In this document: positions 55,165-64,000 of the stretch, one piece after another
How positions within the stretch are numbered: the stretch's first letter is position 1
Layout: the number at the start of each line of letters is the position of its first letter
NCBI GenBank assembly: GCA_958510875.1
Contig: OY294068.1
Coordinates: 200,681,997-200,745,996, forward strand
DNA length: 64,000 nucleotides
Reading direction: 5' to 3'
Source of the DNA: Endomychus coccineus
Lineage: Eukaryota > Arthropoda > Insecta > Coleoptera > Endomychidae
Made by a program: the position numbers and the translations under genes
Notes under the pieces: generated by a model
What the model was told of the DNA's origin: nothing
What the model saw: the letters and a program-made list of their open reading frames with translations, nothing else
The model's database searches: none

Positions 55165-55488
55165 CGAGGGCGAAGAGAAAATTTCCCTAAAAATGAAACA
55201 GATGGCACCTCAATCGAAAATCCCATGTAACATTTCTGATGTACCGTCTTTAACTAGAACGCATTGAAATGTTCAGTGTGATATGTCATTCAGCTCTGTT
55301 TTGACACCAATCGAAAGCAAGAAACCTTGAAGATTTTTGTAAACATGGGAAAAAGGAAATTTCGCGTCTTGATTAAATATTATTTCTTGCGTGGAAAAAA
55401 CATTACGCAAGCCAACGCATTGCTTGTTAAACATTATGCGGACTCTTCACCATCGATTGGAAGGATTCACAAGAGGCTTACTGATTTT
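55165..55488 (+). pseudogene. mariner transposase N-terminal part, interrupted by a LINE
   Basis: From ATG 55345 the frame reads MGKRKFRVLIKYYFLRGKNI, then TQANALLVKHYADSSPSIGR and IHKRLTDF. This is the first helix-turn-helix half of a mariner DNA-binding domain (..RVLIKHYFLRGK...A...L...Y.DSAPS...). The coding stretch ends where an (AAT)n run begins at 55489. The C-terminal scrap VKKWEKLCDNAE at about 56256-56295 may be the other end of the same gene. Confidence 0.7.
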
Positions 55489-56254
55489 AATAATAATAAT
55501 AATAGTGTCTTTATTCAGATAAGTTTACAGAAGTGTAATTTCTTCGGGCGAAGTCTAGCTAATTAGCTACTCACTTAACCCCATCTTAATAAATGCATAA
55601 AAAAGAAAAGGAAAGATAGAACAGCGATTATGAACTAAAATATACATAAAATAATAAACATAACAGAAACAAATAAATACTCTCTCCCCCATCAAATCTG
55701 CGTGTCGTCCGCATAAGATTGAACAGTTGAGCACCCTACAAATTCACACATGTCAAAGGTATAAATTAAGAAGAGAATGGGTCCAATAATAGACCCCTGC
55801 TGTACGCCAGATGTAACATAGGCAACATCTGAGGACATACCATGGCATACAACCTTTTGCAACCTACCAATTAAATAAGACTCAAAAAATGCAACCGCCT
55901 GCTGATCGAAACCCAGAAAGGACAACTTTGCGCAAAGCAATCAAAGGCCTTAGAGAAGTCTAGAAGTATCAAAGCAGTACTAAGACCTGAGTCACGACTT
56001 CTAATAATATTGTCGACCAAATTTAGTAAAGCAGTTGTTGTACTAGATCCCTTTCTGAAACCAGACTGAGATGACGGAAGTATATTATTATGGGTTACAT
56101 ACGAATAAACTTGTTTCTGTACAACCTTCTCCAATATCTTAGATAAAGTTGGCAAGATACTAATCGGTCTGAAGTCAGTATATGTTTGCGGATATTTAGA
56201 AGAAACTGTGCCCAAATTAATGGATCCTATTTGACCTTTGAAGCCCTCATGCAT
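55489..56254 (-). pseudogene. LINE-E copy with (AAT)n tail, inserted in a mariner
   Basis: Minus strand. The frame 56254-55871 contains YTDFRPISILPTLSKILEKV, SQSGFRKGSSTTTALLNLVD and ALILLDFSKAFDCF (motif A). The frame 55940-55692 has LGFDQQAVAFFESYLIGRLQ, SGVQQGSIIGPILFLIYTFD (motif B) and VQSYADDTQI (motif C). A frame change separates the two. The 3' UTR runs to 55489 and ends in (AAT)n. Jockey/CR1-like, 5' truncated. Confidence 0.85.
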
Positions 56255-56299
56255 CAGGTAAAAAAGTGGGAAAAGCTCTGTGACAACGCTGAAAACTAC

Positions 56300-57124
56300 T
56301 CTTAGTATGAAAACTGTATGAAGTTATGATGGATAACAAAGAAATTGGTAAACATTCTCACGCCCAGACGTAAATAACATCTTCTTCATTATATCGCGGG
56401 TAGGAAGCAAACAAGTGATATTGAGCAGAGCGTATTGTCTTGACTTGTCAAGCGATATATCAACAATTATAATTAAATCATAAGCAAAAATATCCGGTTG
56501 ATATTATACCCAGCGGATGACTTAATAAATCGGTACAGAATGAACGCTATAATATTATTAATTATTGAAATTTTCCAGAATAATTATAATAAACATCTGG
56601 TGGTAAATAATTCTGTAAAATAATTAGTTCACAATGAATGTAACAACCTCAAAGAAACAGGTGTACATTTGAAATGTCCGAAAGGATTTGCATATTTATT
56701 CAGTAAATCAACATCTGGCTAGAATTACTAATTATCTTCATTAAGTCTATTGTAAATCAATAGAAATAGTAATGTGACTCACATCAGCCTGGGGGACACT
56801 TTTCGTTGATTTGTCATAATATGTACGTTTGATTTTATTGAAGATATTGTGAAGTGGTTTGAATTCTAAATTCCAATCGAGGTTTAAGCTAAACAACTAT
56901 CGATTATTTTGATAAGGTCTCTCTAGTCTAAATTGATCAGTAACATCACAAACTAATAGTTCTAGACAGCTGTTTAGCTCTTCTCAGTAGATCGAGAAAG
57001 TTTGTAATAGCTGTCTAGAACTATCGAGGCAGCAGACTCTCTGGTGCAGCTTCAAAATGTATCGGGCCAGAATCAGTGCCTGGTATCAAAGTGTATAACG
57101 TGATTTCTCAAAACTAATTGTATC
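56300..57124. other. no gene; PLE-end half motifs at 56957-57027
   Basis: ATAGTTCTAGACAGCTGTTT (56961) and its inverse AATAGCTGTCTAGAACTAT (57007) share the 3' half of the class-3 hammerhead (CAGCTG, TC, helix I), but the CTGATGA box is lost. Confidence 0.45.
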
Positions 57125-57345
57125 ATCACAAAGTGTTTCTGTTCGTTTCGGCGACGAGGGCACTTTTAATTGAAATTAGTGCGATAAGGACGCCTTGTGA
57201 TGATACAATTGGCTTCAATAAAACACGTTTTAGACTTTGATACGTCTTCTGATGATCGTCGTGAGACCGAAACGTATGTAAAGACGAAAATAATAAGCAT
57301 ATGTGTTAGTGTGACCTATTTCCTTAGAATTTATATATAATTCAT
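57125..57345 (+). repeat. PLE terminal repeat with class-1 hammerhead-like motif
   Basis: It aligns with 8600-8845 (TTTCTGTTCGTTTCGGCGAC and on). It has no adjacent PLE coding region, so it is a solo terminal repeat. Confidence 0.7.
57244..57285 (+). ncRNA. hammerhead-like motif, class 1, solo
   Basis: GTCTT, CTGATGA, T, CGTC-GTGA-GACC (one C-C mismatch at the base), GAAA, CGTATG, TA and AAGAC. Core boxes intact. Confidence 0.55.
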
Positions 57346-58124
57346 AAATGGGTCAAGAATCACATTAATGCAATCATAGCTCAAATAGCTATGTTATCCT
57401 GGACTGAAAATAGAATATTTCAGTAATGGCAACCCACTCTGAACCGTTCATCATAAACCCTTAGAAATCAAATCCGGTTAAACCTACGTACTCTAATCGG
57501 TTTATACCTTGAAGATATAAATCACGTTCGTGGTTTACTACAATTTTTCGCATTTTTGATCTAAGCATTTCGAGCATCTAACATGCGTGTTAGATTGCAT
57601 TGTATGCTCTGAACGAGGAGGTCCTCGTAGGCTATGCCACAGATGGATTGGGGTACCATGAAGACGTCGTTGCACAGTTCTGAAGTAGTTCCCACCCTTG
57701 ACACCTTGATGTACTGGTGCCCACTTGAGGTTCAACCCGTTGTGCCGTTGATGATCGATCTGCACCAGAAACACCTTACCATTGCTTCGCTAGCTATGTT
57801 AGCATCATCAGAGAAACAATTGAGTTATTTTTGTTGTCGAGACTGGTGTATTTAACGAAGTCATAGTTAACCTAGAAAAAATTAAGCATCGTCAAGCGTA
57901 GACTGGACGATAAGCAAAAGCAATGAAGTGTAGGCAAGGGTAGCAAAATTAACGGCGTCTTAACTTGCGTGATTCATCCGCGAAGTCGATACTGTTCGGT
58001 CGAACAGTCGTCTAGTTTAGATTGTCGAACAGATAATGCAGGAGTCAATTACGACAACAAAGGTGCGAACTTTAAGAAGTAAACTGTATTCAGATTGATA
58101 AGAAATAGATGTCTGGCCAATTAG
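57346..58124. other. repeat-like, no gene assigned
   Basis: At 57538-57830 a block with a CTCTGATGATGCTAAC motif on the minus strand resembles PLE hairpins, but GAAA is GAAG. The minus frame 57774-57538 has no known domain. Confidence 0.35.
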
Positions 58125-58397
58125 TTGTCTGGTGCTGCGTGGAGTTACTACTGCGGGCATGAATGGATATTGTGGGCGTCCTGTATATGGTTGGTACGTG
58201 TGGGCGAATGCGAGAACCCGCAGATGCACAACTTGTTGCTCGCCTGCCACGATGATATTAGAGAAATGAAGAAAGCACAGGTCCGGATCCTGCGTACGAA
58301 TTATTACGAACTCCATCGGTCGAACAAATTAGTTTCTTCAACTTTCGAAGGAGTTAACAAACGAAACGCCGTAAGAGCAGTACGATATTGCATCTGA
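58125..58397 (+). CDS. hypothetical ORF, possible terminal exon
   Basis: 90-codon frame ending TGA at 58395-58397. The second half reads MHNLLLACHDDIREMKKAQV, then RILRTNYYELHRSNK and VNKRNAVRAVRYCI. It is basic, leucine-rich and less AT-rich than the flanks. CCCGCAG just before that Met could be a splice acceptor. An overlapping minus frame (58017-58316) also exists. No domain is recognised. Confidence 0.25.
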   Translation: MSGAAWSYYCGHEWILWASCIWLVRVGECENPQMHNLLLACHDDIREMKKAQVRILRTNYYELHRSNKLVSSTFEGVNKRNAVRAVRYCI

Positions 58398-58904
58398 GGT
58401 GAGGATTTCGATAAGAAAATGTCAAGTTTACCCGAAAGTTGCACAACCACCCTTATACGGTTATTATGTCAATGAGATTGAGAAGCTTTAGCCAACAAAG
58501 TTGGCATCATGATCGCAACAATCAAATTACTGGAACCAACCTATCTATATGGGAGAATATTTATCCGAAGCTCCTTCTACCAGGCTTAGACCATAATTGA
58601 TAAATCCTATGGAACTTCGATCTCTTCTAATATGTTTAAATTACGGTCATTCCAATGTTTACAAAGATAAGTGGTAGATATACCTCTGCCAGAGATGGTT
58701 AATAATTGATCAAAGTTCATTAATTTAGTGTTACATAAAAATTAAGTTTTCACGCAGACTCTTCATGATAAATTATGGCATTAGGCAGTTGTAACATTCT
58801 TACATAAGCTTTATGTTTTGTTGTTGTGATAATGTGAAGGCTTAGAATCAAAATCATATGGTTCAATGAAACACCTATATTGAGATTGTTATATGTAAAC
58901 TTTA
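58398..58904. other. no gene recognised
   Basis: AT-rich spacer. Confidence 0.4.
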
Positions 58905-59461
58905 TAGTCTAGAAGAAAACCTATAATGTTCATTCCAGCGGTGGAATGTTGAGAGAGGATATTCGAATTTTTTTGAAGGTTTGGAGATTATAGGCATAAG
59001 GACCTCACAGGCAAAGAGTTCCAGATCTTTGCCGTTCGATAAAAAATGAAGTCTGATAGCAATAACTTCGGCAAGTTATAACGTAAAGTGTATTTGCAGC
59101 TGCCAATATTCCAAGCACATGAAATTATTCCGTTCCTCTTATGTTTGGGGCAAAAATATCTAGTGTTTGTCGTTCCAACAAAGGCCATCGTAAGATAGTC
59201 GGAGTTTGAAGTATGAAAAGAGCAATTATGAACGTACAATCTGCTGTCATATAGATTGACCGAGCTCTTTTCGCAGAAGGTGTATCCATTCTCCGAAACA
59301 CATAACTGGTTTAAAGAACCAACAAACAAATCAAATAAAGAATGGTGGTAGCCCGTTATTCGTGTAAAAATTATTACAATACACACCTGACGTACAAAAG
59401 GAAAGATGGCATGTTGAAAGGCAGGTTGTGGGCTAACATGAATGGACATCGTACTGGCCAC
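58905..59461 (-). pseudogene. LINE-A 3' end with an open frame reading into it
   Basis: 58905-59110 is the LINE-A terminus (LPKLLLSDFIFYRTAKIWNS, then LPVRSL). A 157-codon frame from 59461 enters this segment. Its first 110 codons (MASTMSIHVSPQPAFQHAIF..) have no LINE motif, so it is probably a fusion of unrelated sequence. Confidence 0.5.
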
Positions 59462-60399
59462 AAAAGGTAATACGTGATCTCACATTTATACGCTGGATCC
59501 TACAGAATTTACCAACAGATTTCCGGCCTATTATCGCAACTTTTGAATTATGTTTACAGCAACGATACAAGCGCCATCTATCTGAATAAGCGCCTTTTTA
59601 TTCTCGTCTCGCTGTCAACGTAATCTCTTTACAAAGTAATCGCTTTGAAAGGTTTTCGATATTACAATATACGGAATTTATATTTCAAATGTTAACACAC
59701 AATTGGTTCAATGAGGACAAACTTTGAAAATTCTTCTCGGCTGAATCGTTTATTAAGGGATTGGTCAATATATTTTAATATTTAGTGATTTAGTAATTCA
59801 ACCTCAACACAAGACTTTGCACGTTCCAGGTAACGGATCATGCATTTCAATTCCTACTTTACCTAAAATGACCACCTTGGACACCTTCGCTATCATTTCC
59901 ATATGGAGTTTAAGTGAAAACAATATTTTGGAAGAGGTCTAACTCAAACATTCTCCTAGTATATATGTAACGAATTTCCTCTGGAGCAACATCAAGCGCG
60001 TTAATAAGAGGAATAGCTTCATCCCTACAAAATGTTGAGTGTAAATTTATTTCATGAGCCCATAATCGACAAATGTGTTTTGAATAAACGGTCCATGTTT
60101 ATTATTGTCTAGATTCTTTGTCTGGCATTAAAGTAAATTATGTTAACTGTCTAGTAAACATTCGAATTATTTTGAAAGCACTGTGAACCGGTAACAATAC
60201 ACTCATAAATTGCGAGAAATAAATATAATAAATCAGCGGTAGTCAACCGATCTTTTCTTATAATTGGTAGCGTAGCTTTTCATCCTAGTGAGGTTATCGA
60301 GGTTGGACAGTTCTATAAGTATCTGATTATAAAACAATGTGATAGAAGATTTCCGGCATGAGATCCGGGTTGAGCTTGTTATTGCACCTGTTATACATA
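59462..60399. other. no gene recognised
   Basis: AT-rich, no motif seen. Confidence 0.4.
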
Positions 60400-61035
60400 G
60401 ACAGACTAGTCTTTTTCATGCTCGTTCTAGAGAAGTTTTTCATCTAGTTTAATTCCCAGATATTTGACCTCTGACATCCATTCCTTAACGCTTCCTCACA
60501 CTTTGATGGTTTTGAAGTTAAGGTTTATTTTTCTTGTAAAGGCAACTACGGGGGTTTTGGTGGGGTTGACGTTAAGCCCCACTAATCTTTAGTGCATTCA
60601 AGCCTGCTGGACTGAGTCTTGCATCAAGGGACGCACAAAGCACCCAATTAAGTGGTGTAAGTCCTCTGGACTTGTCCGCCCCCGTTTTGATTGTTTGATT
60701 GATGTCATCGGCATAGCTCTGACAGTGTATACCGAGGTCGAACAAATAACAGAGGAGTCGATCTACAATTAGGCTTCACATAAAAGAGGAGGCCACCACC
60801 CCTTGTGCACATTCTCTAGTTGTACAGATGGAAATAGTTTCGACCTATACCTGGTTGTCGTGCTTTCTACTCCTCTGACTTCTAGTGCTCTGTTTCTGTT
60901 TAGTGTTTCATGTGATGTATTGTCAAAAGCCCCTTCTATATCTAGAAAGACACAAACTATAATTTCTTCACACTCCAGGGCATCCTGGATTTGACCTATA
61001 AGTCGCACAATTACGGTCTTCATAATTTGCCCGTT
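60400..61035 (-). pseudogene. R1-like LINE reverse-transcriptase fragment
   Basis: The frame 61023-60769 reads LIGQIQDALECEEIIVCVFL, then DIEGAFDNTSHETLNRNRAL, an F.DIEGAFD motif A typical of R1/TRAS-type LINEs. Further 3' are CQSYADD-like residues (about 60705), VGLNVNPTKTPVVAFTRKIN (about 60580) and KYLGIKLDEKLL (about 60440). Several frames and stops. 5' truncated. Confidence 0.7.
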
Positions 61036-61129
61036 TGGCGATTGTGTCTACTGGGTTTCTTGCTCCAAGGTTCTAACAATGTGTTGACATATACTTAGAG
61101 CGCCCAGATTCCGTTTCGAGCGCTGGCGT

Positions 61130-62600
61130 CTGTTTTCAATGCATCAGTGTATCTGAGCATTCTGATTGACATCTAGTAATCTTAGCAAAATGTTTGAAAA
61201 AATCGAATGCACAAGACTAACAAAGTTTCTAGAGAGGCATAACGTAATATCCGAAATACAAAATGAGTTTAGACAAGGTAAATCTACTAGTACAGCTATA
61301 TATCAAACTCTTCGTAGGATTATAAGCACGCTCAACGATAACAACTCAATTCTGTTAATGTGTCTTGACTTGAGCAGAGCATTTGACAGTGTGGACCATA
61401 ATATTTTTTCAAATAAATTGGAAATGCATGGTATGAGGGGAATATCACTGAGCCTCAGTAGATCATACCTATCAAATCGCTACCAATATGTAATCAGCAA
61501 AGATAAATGAGGAAATCTAGTTAGATCAGACAAGTTGGAAATATATAAGGGAGTACCTAAAGGATGGATGTTGGGGCCTCTTTTCTATGTAATATATACA
61601 AATGTCTTACCTGATTATCTGCTGAAAACTTCTGAACAGTTTGATGATGACACGTCAATTACATTTTCAGTTTCCCCGTCTGATGCACTTGACGTGAGGG
61701 TTTTTGAAACTCTATCAAGGGCAAATAGTTGGTTCTCCGACAATAACTTAAAAATGAACTGTGACAAAACACAGTTAGTGCAATCAATAAAAAATAAAAA
61801 TTATACTTGACAACTCTGTATAGATACCCTCAAATCTGTGCGGTATTGTCCTTTTCTGGGTATTATCATTGATTCAAGACTTGACAGGTCCATGCAGATT
61901 GAAAATTTCTATCAAGGCATTATTTTGCCCTGAGAACTGTTTCACTACTAGTAAATATTCAAGCCTCCATGACTGCCTATCATGCTGATGTCCAGTTTAC
62001 TCTAAAATATGGAAGAGTTCTTTCGGGCAATTGGTGCGACGTTCGCTCTTCAAAACAGAGATGTATATTTAAGTTGCCTCAGAGAGAAAAGCTGTAAACA
62101 GTATTTTGGGCGGAGGGAATACTCACCTTACATAGTTTATATATTTATGAGGTAGTGATCTTTGTTTGCAAAAATCGTAAAAATTACAGAAACATCATGG
62201 CAAAAAATATAAAAGCAACTATAAGTGCAACAAATTGAACTATACGTATCTACAGAATAACTTTGAGTTCACTATCCTTAAAATATTCAATAAATTGCCT
62301 TCATCACTGCAAGAACTGCCTACTATAATCTTGAAAAACAAGTTAAAGAAAATACTCATTCATAAAGCATACTATAAGCTTAATGAGTACTTAACTGACC
62401 CCCATATATATACTCTTTGAAATGTTTCTCATGTTCCATAAAGTATGCTATTGCATATCTGTAGAATAATTTTACCAATTGTTGAATATTTCATTTTATT
62501 GCAGCATTATATTTTAACTATATTCTAACTATTTTACTGTTATCTGACGATACTTGAGGACATATCTGTAAGTTTGAACGAATAAACGATCTAGATATCT
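61130..62600 (+). pseudogene. LINE-B reverse transcriptase, long copy to 3' end
   Basis: Frame 61166-61510: LSKMFEKIECTRLTKFLERH, QNEFRQGKSTSTAIYQTLRR, CLDLSRAFDSVDHNIFSNKL (motif A) and YLSNRYQYVISKDK. A TGA follows. Frame 61535-61810: EIYKGVPKGWMLGPLFYVIY (motif B, PQG changed to PKG) and FDDDTSITFSVSPSDAL (YADD changed to FDDD). Downstream blocks LTLHSLYIYEVVIFVCKN and LQNNFEFTILKIFNKLPSSL complete the C terminus. AATAAA precedes 62590. Inactive, with altered catalytic boxes. Confidence 0.85.
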
Positions 62601-63544
62601 ATCTAAATACATAACCTTCCAAAAGTTCAAATCATCTCCCTGAAAAGATTTAATATTTGAATTTTTTTTTCTCTCATCAAAATAGATCGCAAAAAGTTAT
62701 CAACGATCTGCTATTGCTTCAAAAGTGTATGTTAAATTCAATGAATATTAATTTCTATAGTTGGTAACCGCTGTGCTGTGGATCAGTGGTTCGCGATCTT
62801 ATTGTGGTCGAACGGGAGCAGACATTCATTAATTTTCTCGTTTTATTGCAAGCGCCTTCAAACAATTAACATATTTCGAATTATCATTATATTGTGGCAT
62901 GTTGGCACTCGCTCAAATTCGTTTTGCCGTATTTACGACGGCATGGAAGGCGTTGTAGGTACCAGCCAGATTTTTCAACGTTCTTCGGAATACACGAACC
63001 ACAATTATCAGATCTAGTTGCCTTGGGCGCTATGTTACCTGAGTTACAACCATGACTATATCGGGATTACTTAATGAACTATTGTTATCACTTGACAGTT
63101 GTTGTTCGTATTGCAAATAATAAATATTGTATCAAAAATATGATGCTTAAGATTTATGTATCTATAATTCATAGCTTAGATAAGACAGATTGTGAGATAT
63201 GTATTTACTATATAATTATTAGAACACCTAGTACGTATTTCATAATGAAGCCGGCTAGATCAGAGAGATTGAAATCAAATGTAGCTGCATGAAAATTACA
63301 AATTGAAGTTTAATTTTTATATTTGGTACCGAAGCACATGCTTATATCTTAAGGTGGCATTCTACCAGACAAACACACTTTGCAGAGTTTTGTTTCAAAC
63401 TCAACTGATCCATGGATAACTTACTGCCTTCCCCCAATATATTTATATATTTTCCGGGTTAAATGTATGATTGTAATATATTTAGTATTTACCCGCTGTC
63501 GTCTACGCTCGAGAAAACATCAAAATAAGAAATATGCATCATTA
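62601..63544. other. no gene recognised
   Basis: AT-rich. Short plus frames at 62778-63017, 63074-63292 and 63380-63646 have no motif. Confidence 0.4.
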
Positions 63545-63655
63545 TCCACTAAAAATACTCTCAGAGTTCTTTGTTTACTTGATCTTGATAGCCGAAAGGT
63601 TCTCAGTACTTTAACAGTATTTTTAGTGAATAAGGGTGAATATTAATCATTCATA
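63545..63655. repeat. PLE-like class-2 terminal palindrome
   Basis: TATCCACTAAAAATACT (63543) and its inverse AGTATTTTTAGTGAATA (63617), with GCCGAAAGGTTCTCAGTA between. Partner of 12015-12245. CTGATGA is lost. Confidence 0.5.
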
Positions 63656-63689
63656 GTGTTACAACTCTATATTTATTACATTTTAGTAT

Positions 63690-63835
63690 AAGGTGAACTG
63701 CAAAATCTTAGTCTTCGGCACTGCATTAAGCCTGCTGAACTGATTCTTTCATCAAGGGGCGCACAATGGACCCAATCAAGCGCTCTCAGTGCTCCGAACT
63801 TGTCCGTCCCTATTTTGATTGACTGATTGATCAGG
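63690..63835 (-). pseudogene. R1-like LINE fragment
   Basis: Minus residues GALRALDWVHCAPLDERISS and AGLMQC match a segment of 60400-61035 (the CTGAGTCTTGCATCAAGGG block at 60612). Confidence 0.6.
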
Positions 63836-63934
63836 TGAACTGTCAAAATCATTGATATAGTATAGAGGGCTATGAAAACCTTACTTTCATGATACCACAA
63901 AGTTATCAGACTTACGTAATTTTATTATAAAGAA

Positions 63935-64000
63935 ACTATGGCCATAGCTTCGCCGGTCGATAGGAAAATTATGTCTGGTAGAAAGTGCGAACTATGACAG
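63935..64000 (-). pseudogene. LINE-A fragment cut by the window edge
   Basis: GCTTCGCCGGTCGATAGG and the following segment match LINE-A near 59030 and 12980. Confidence 0.5.

Noticed and set aside
57775..57830. Minus-strand hammerhead with CTGATGA
   Set aside because: The second core box is GAAG and no helix I or cleavage dinucleotide could be placed.
1..64000. tRNA and rRNA genes
   Set aside because: No stretch showed a convincing cloverleaf with B-box-like GGTTCGANTCC, and no rRNA-like sequence was noticed by eye. A tRNA scan was not possible.
1..64000. LTR retrotransposon or endogenous virus
   Set aside because: No protease, integrase or gag motif and no pair of direct LTRs was recognised; all RT relics are LINE or Penelope type.

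Overview
The window looks like AT-rich insect nuclear DNA, possibly from a beetle (the order is a guess). The evidence is spliceosomal introns of about 50-70 bp with GT..AG ends, one gene built from such introns, and a dense mixture of insect-type transposable elements. These include mariner and DD41D-like Tc1/mariner transposases, a hAT element, several families of non-LTR retrotransposons (LINEs) and Penelope-like elements (PLEs). I see no bacterial operon, CRISPR array, rRNA or convincing tRNA.

Layout. 0-3.8 kb: a mariner remnant, a LINE fragment and a GC-rich block that may be a first exon on the minus strand. 3.8-8.8 kb: one Penelope-like element whose reverse-transcriptase core has been amplified in place into eleven tandem copies of about 338 bp, followed by its 3' half and a hammerhead-like motif. 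8.8-25 kb: mostly decayed LINEs, PLE termini, a DUF7869-like gene relic, two deleted DD41D-type transposons and a MITE, with a possible orphan coding segment at 13.46-13.75 kb. 25.2-25.8 kb: an unrecognised 177-codon ORF. 25.86-28.19 kb: a Tc1/mariner-like element with inverted repeats of about 600 bp that include the transposase start. 28.2-31 kb: a LINE split by a hAT element with a perfect 8-bp target duplication.

33.7-42.85 kb holds the best host gene. I assembled 15 plus-strand exons by hand into an open frame of 663 codons plus stop. It contains a block of six phase-0 microexons (27-42 nt), a long exon rich in Pro-Cys-Gln repeats, five phase-1 exons and a Cys-rich C terminus with a polyadenylation signal. 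Its introns carry transposon insertions. I do not recognise the protein.

43-64 kb: transposon-rich intergenic DNA. A Penelope-like element at 51.6-53.5 kb is flanked by inverted terminal repeats of about 0.4 kb, each with a hammerhead-like motif. There are also several LINE fragments, including one lying inside a mariner. Almost everything except the 33.7-42.85 kb gene (and perhaps three small ORFs) is broken mobile DNA, so the window reads as one gene embedded in layered insertions. All calls are by eye from sequence; no similarity search was run.
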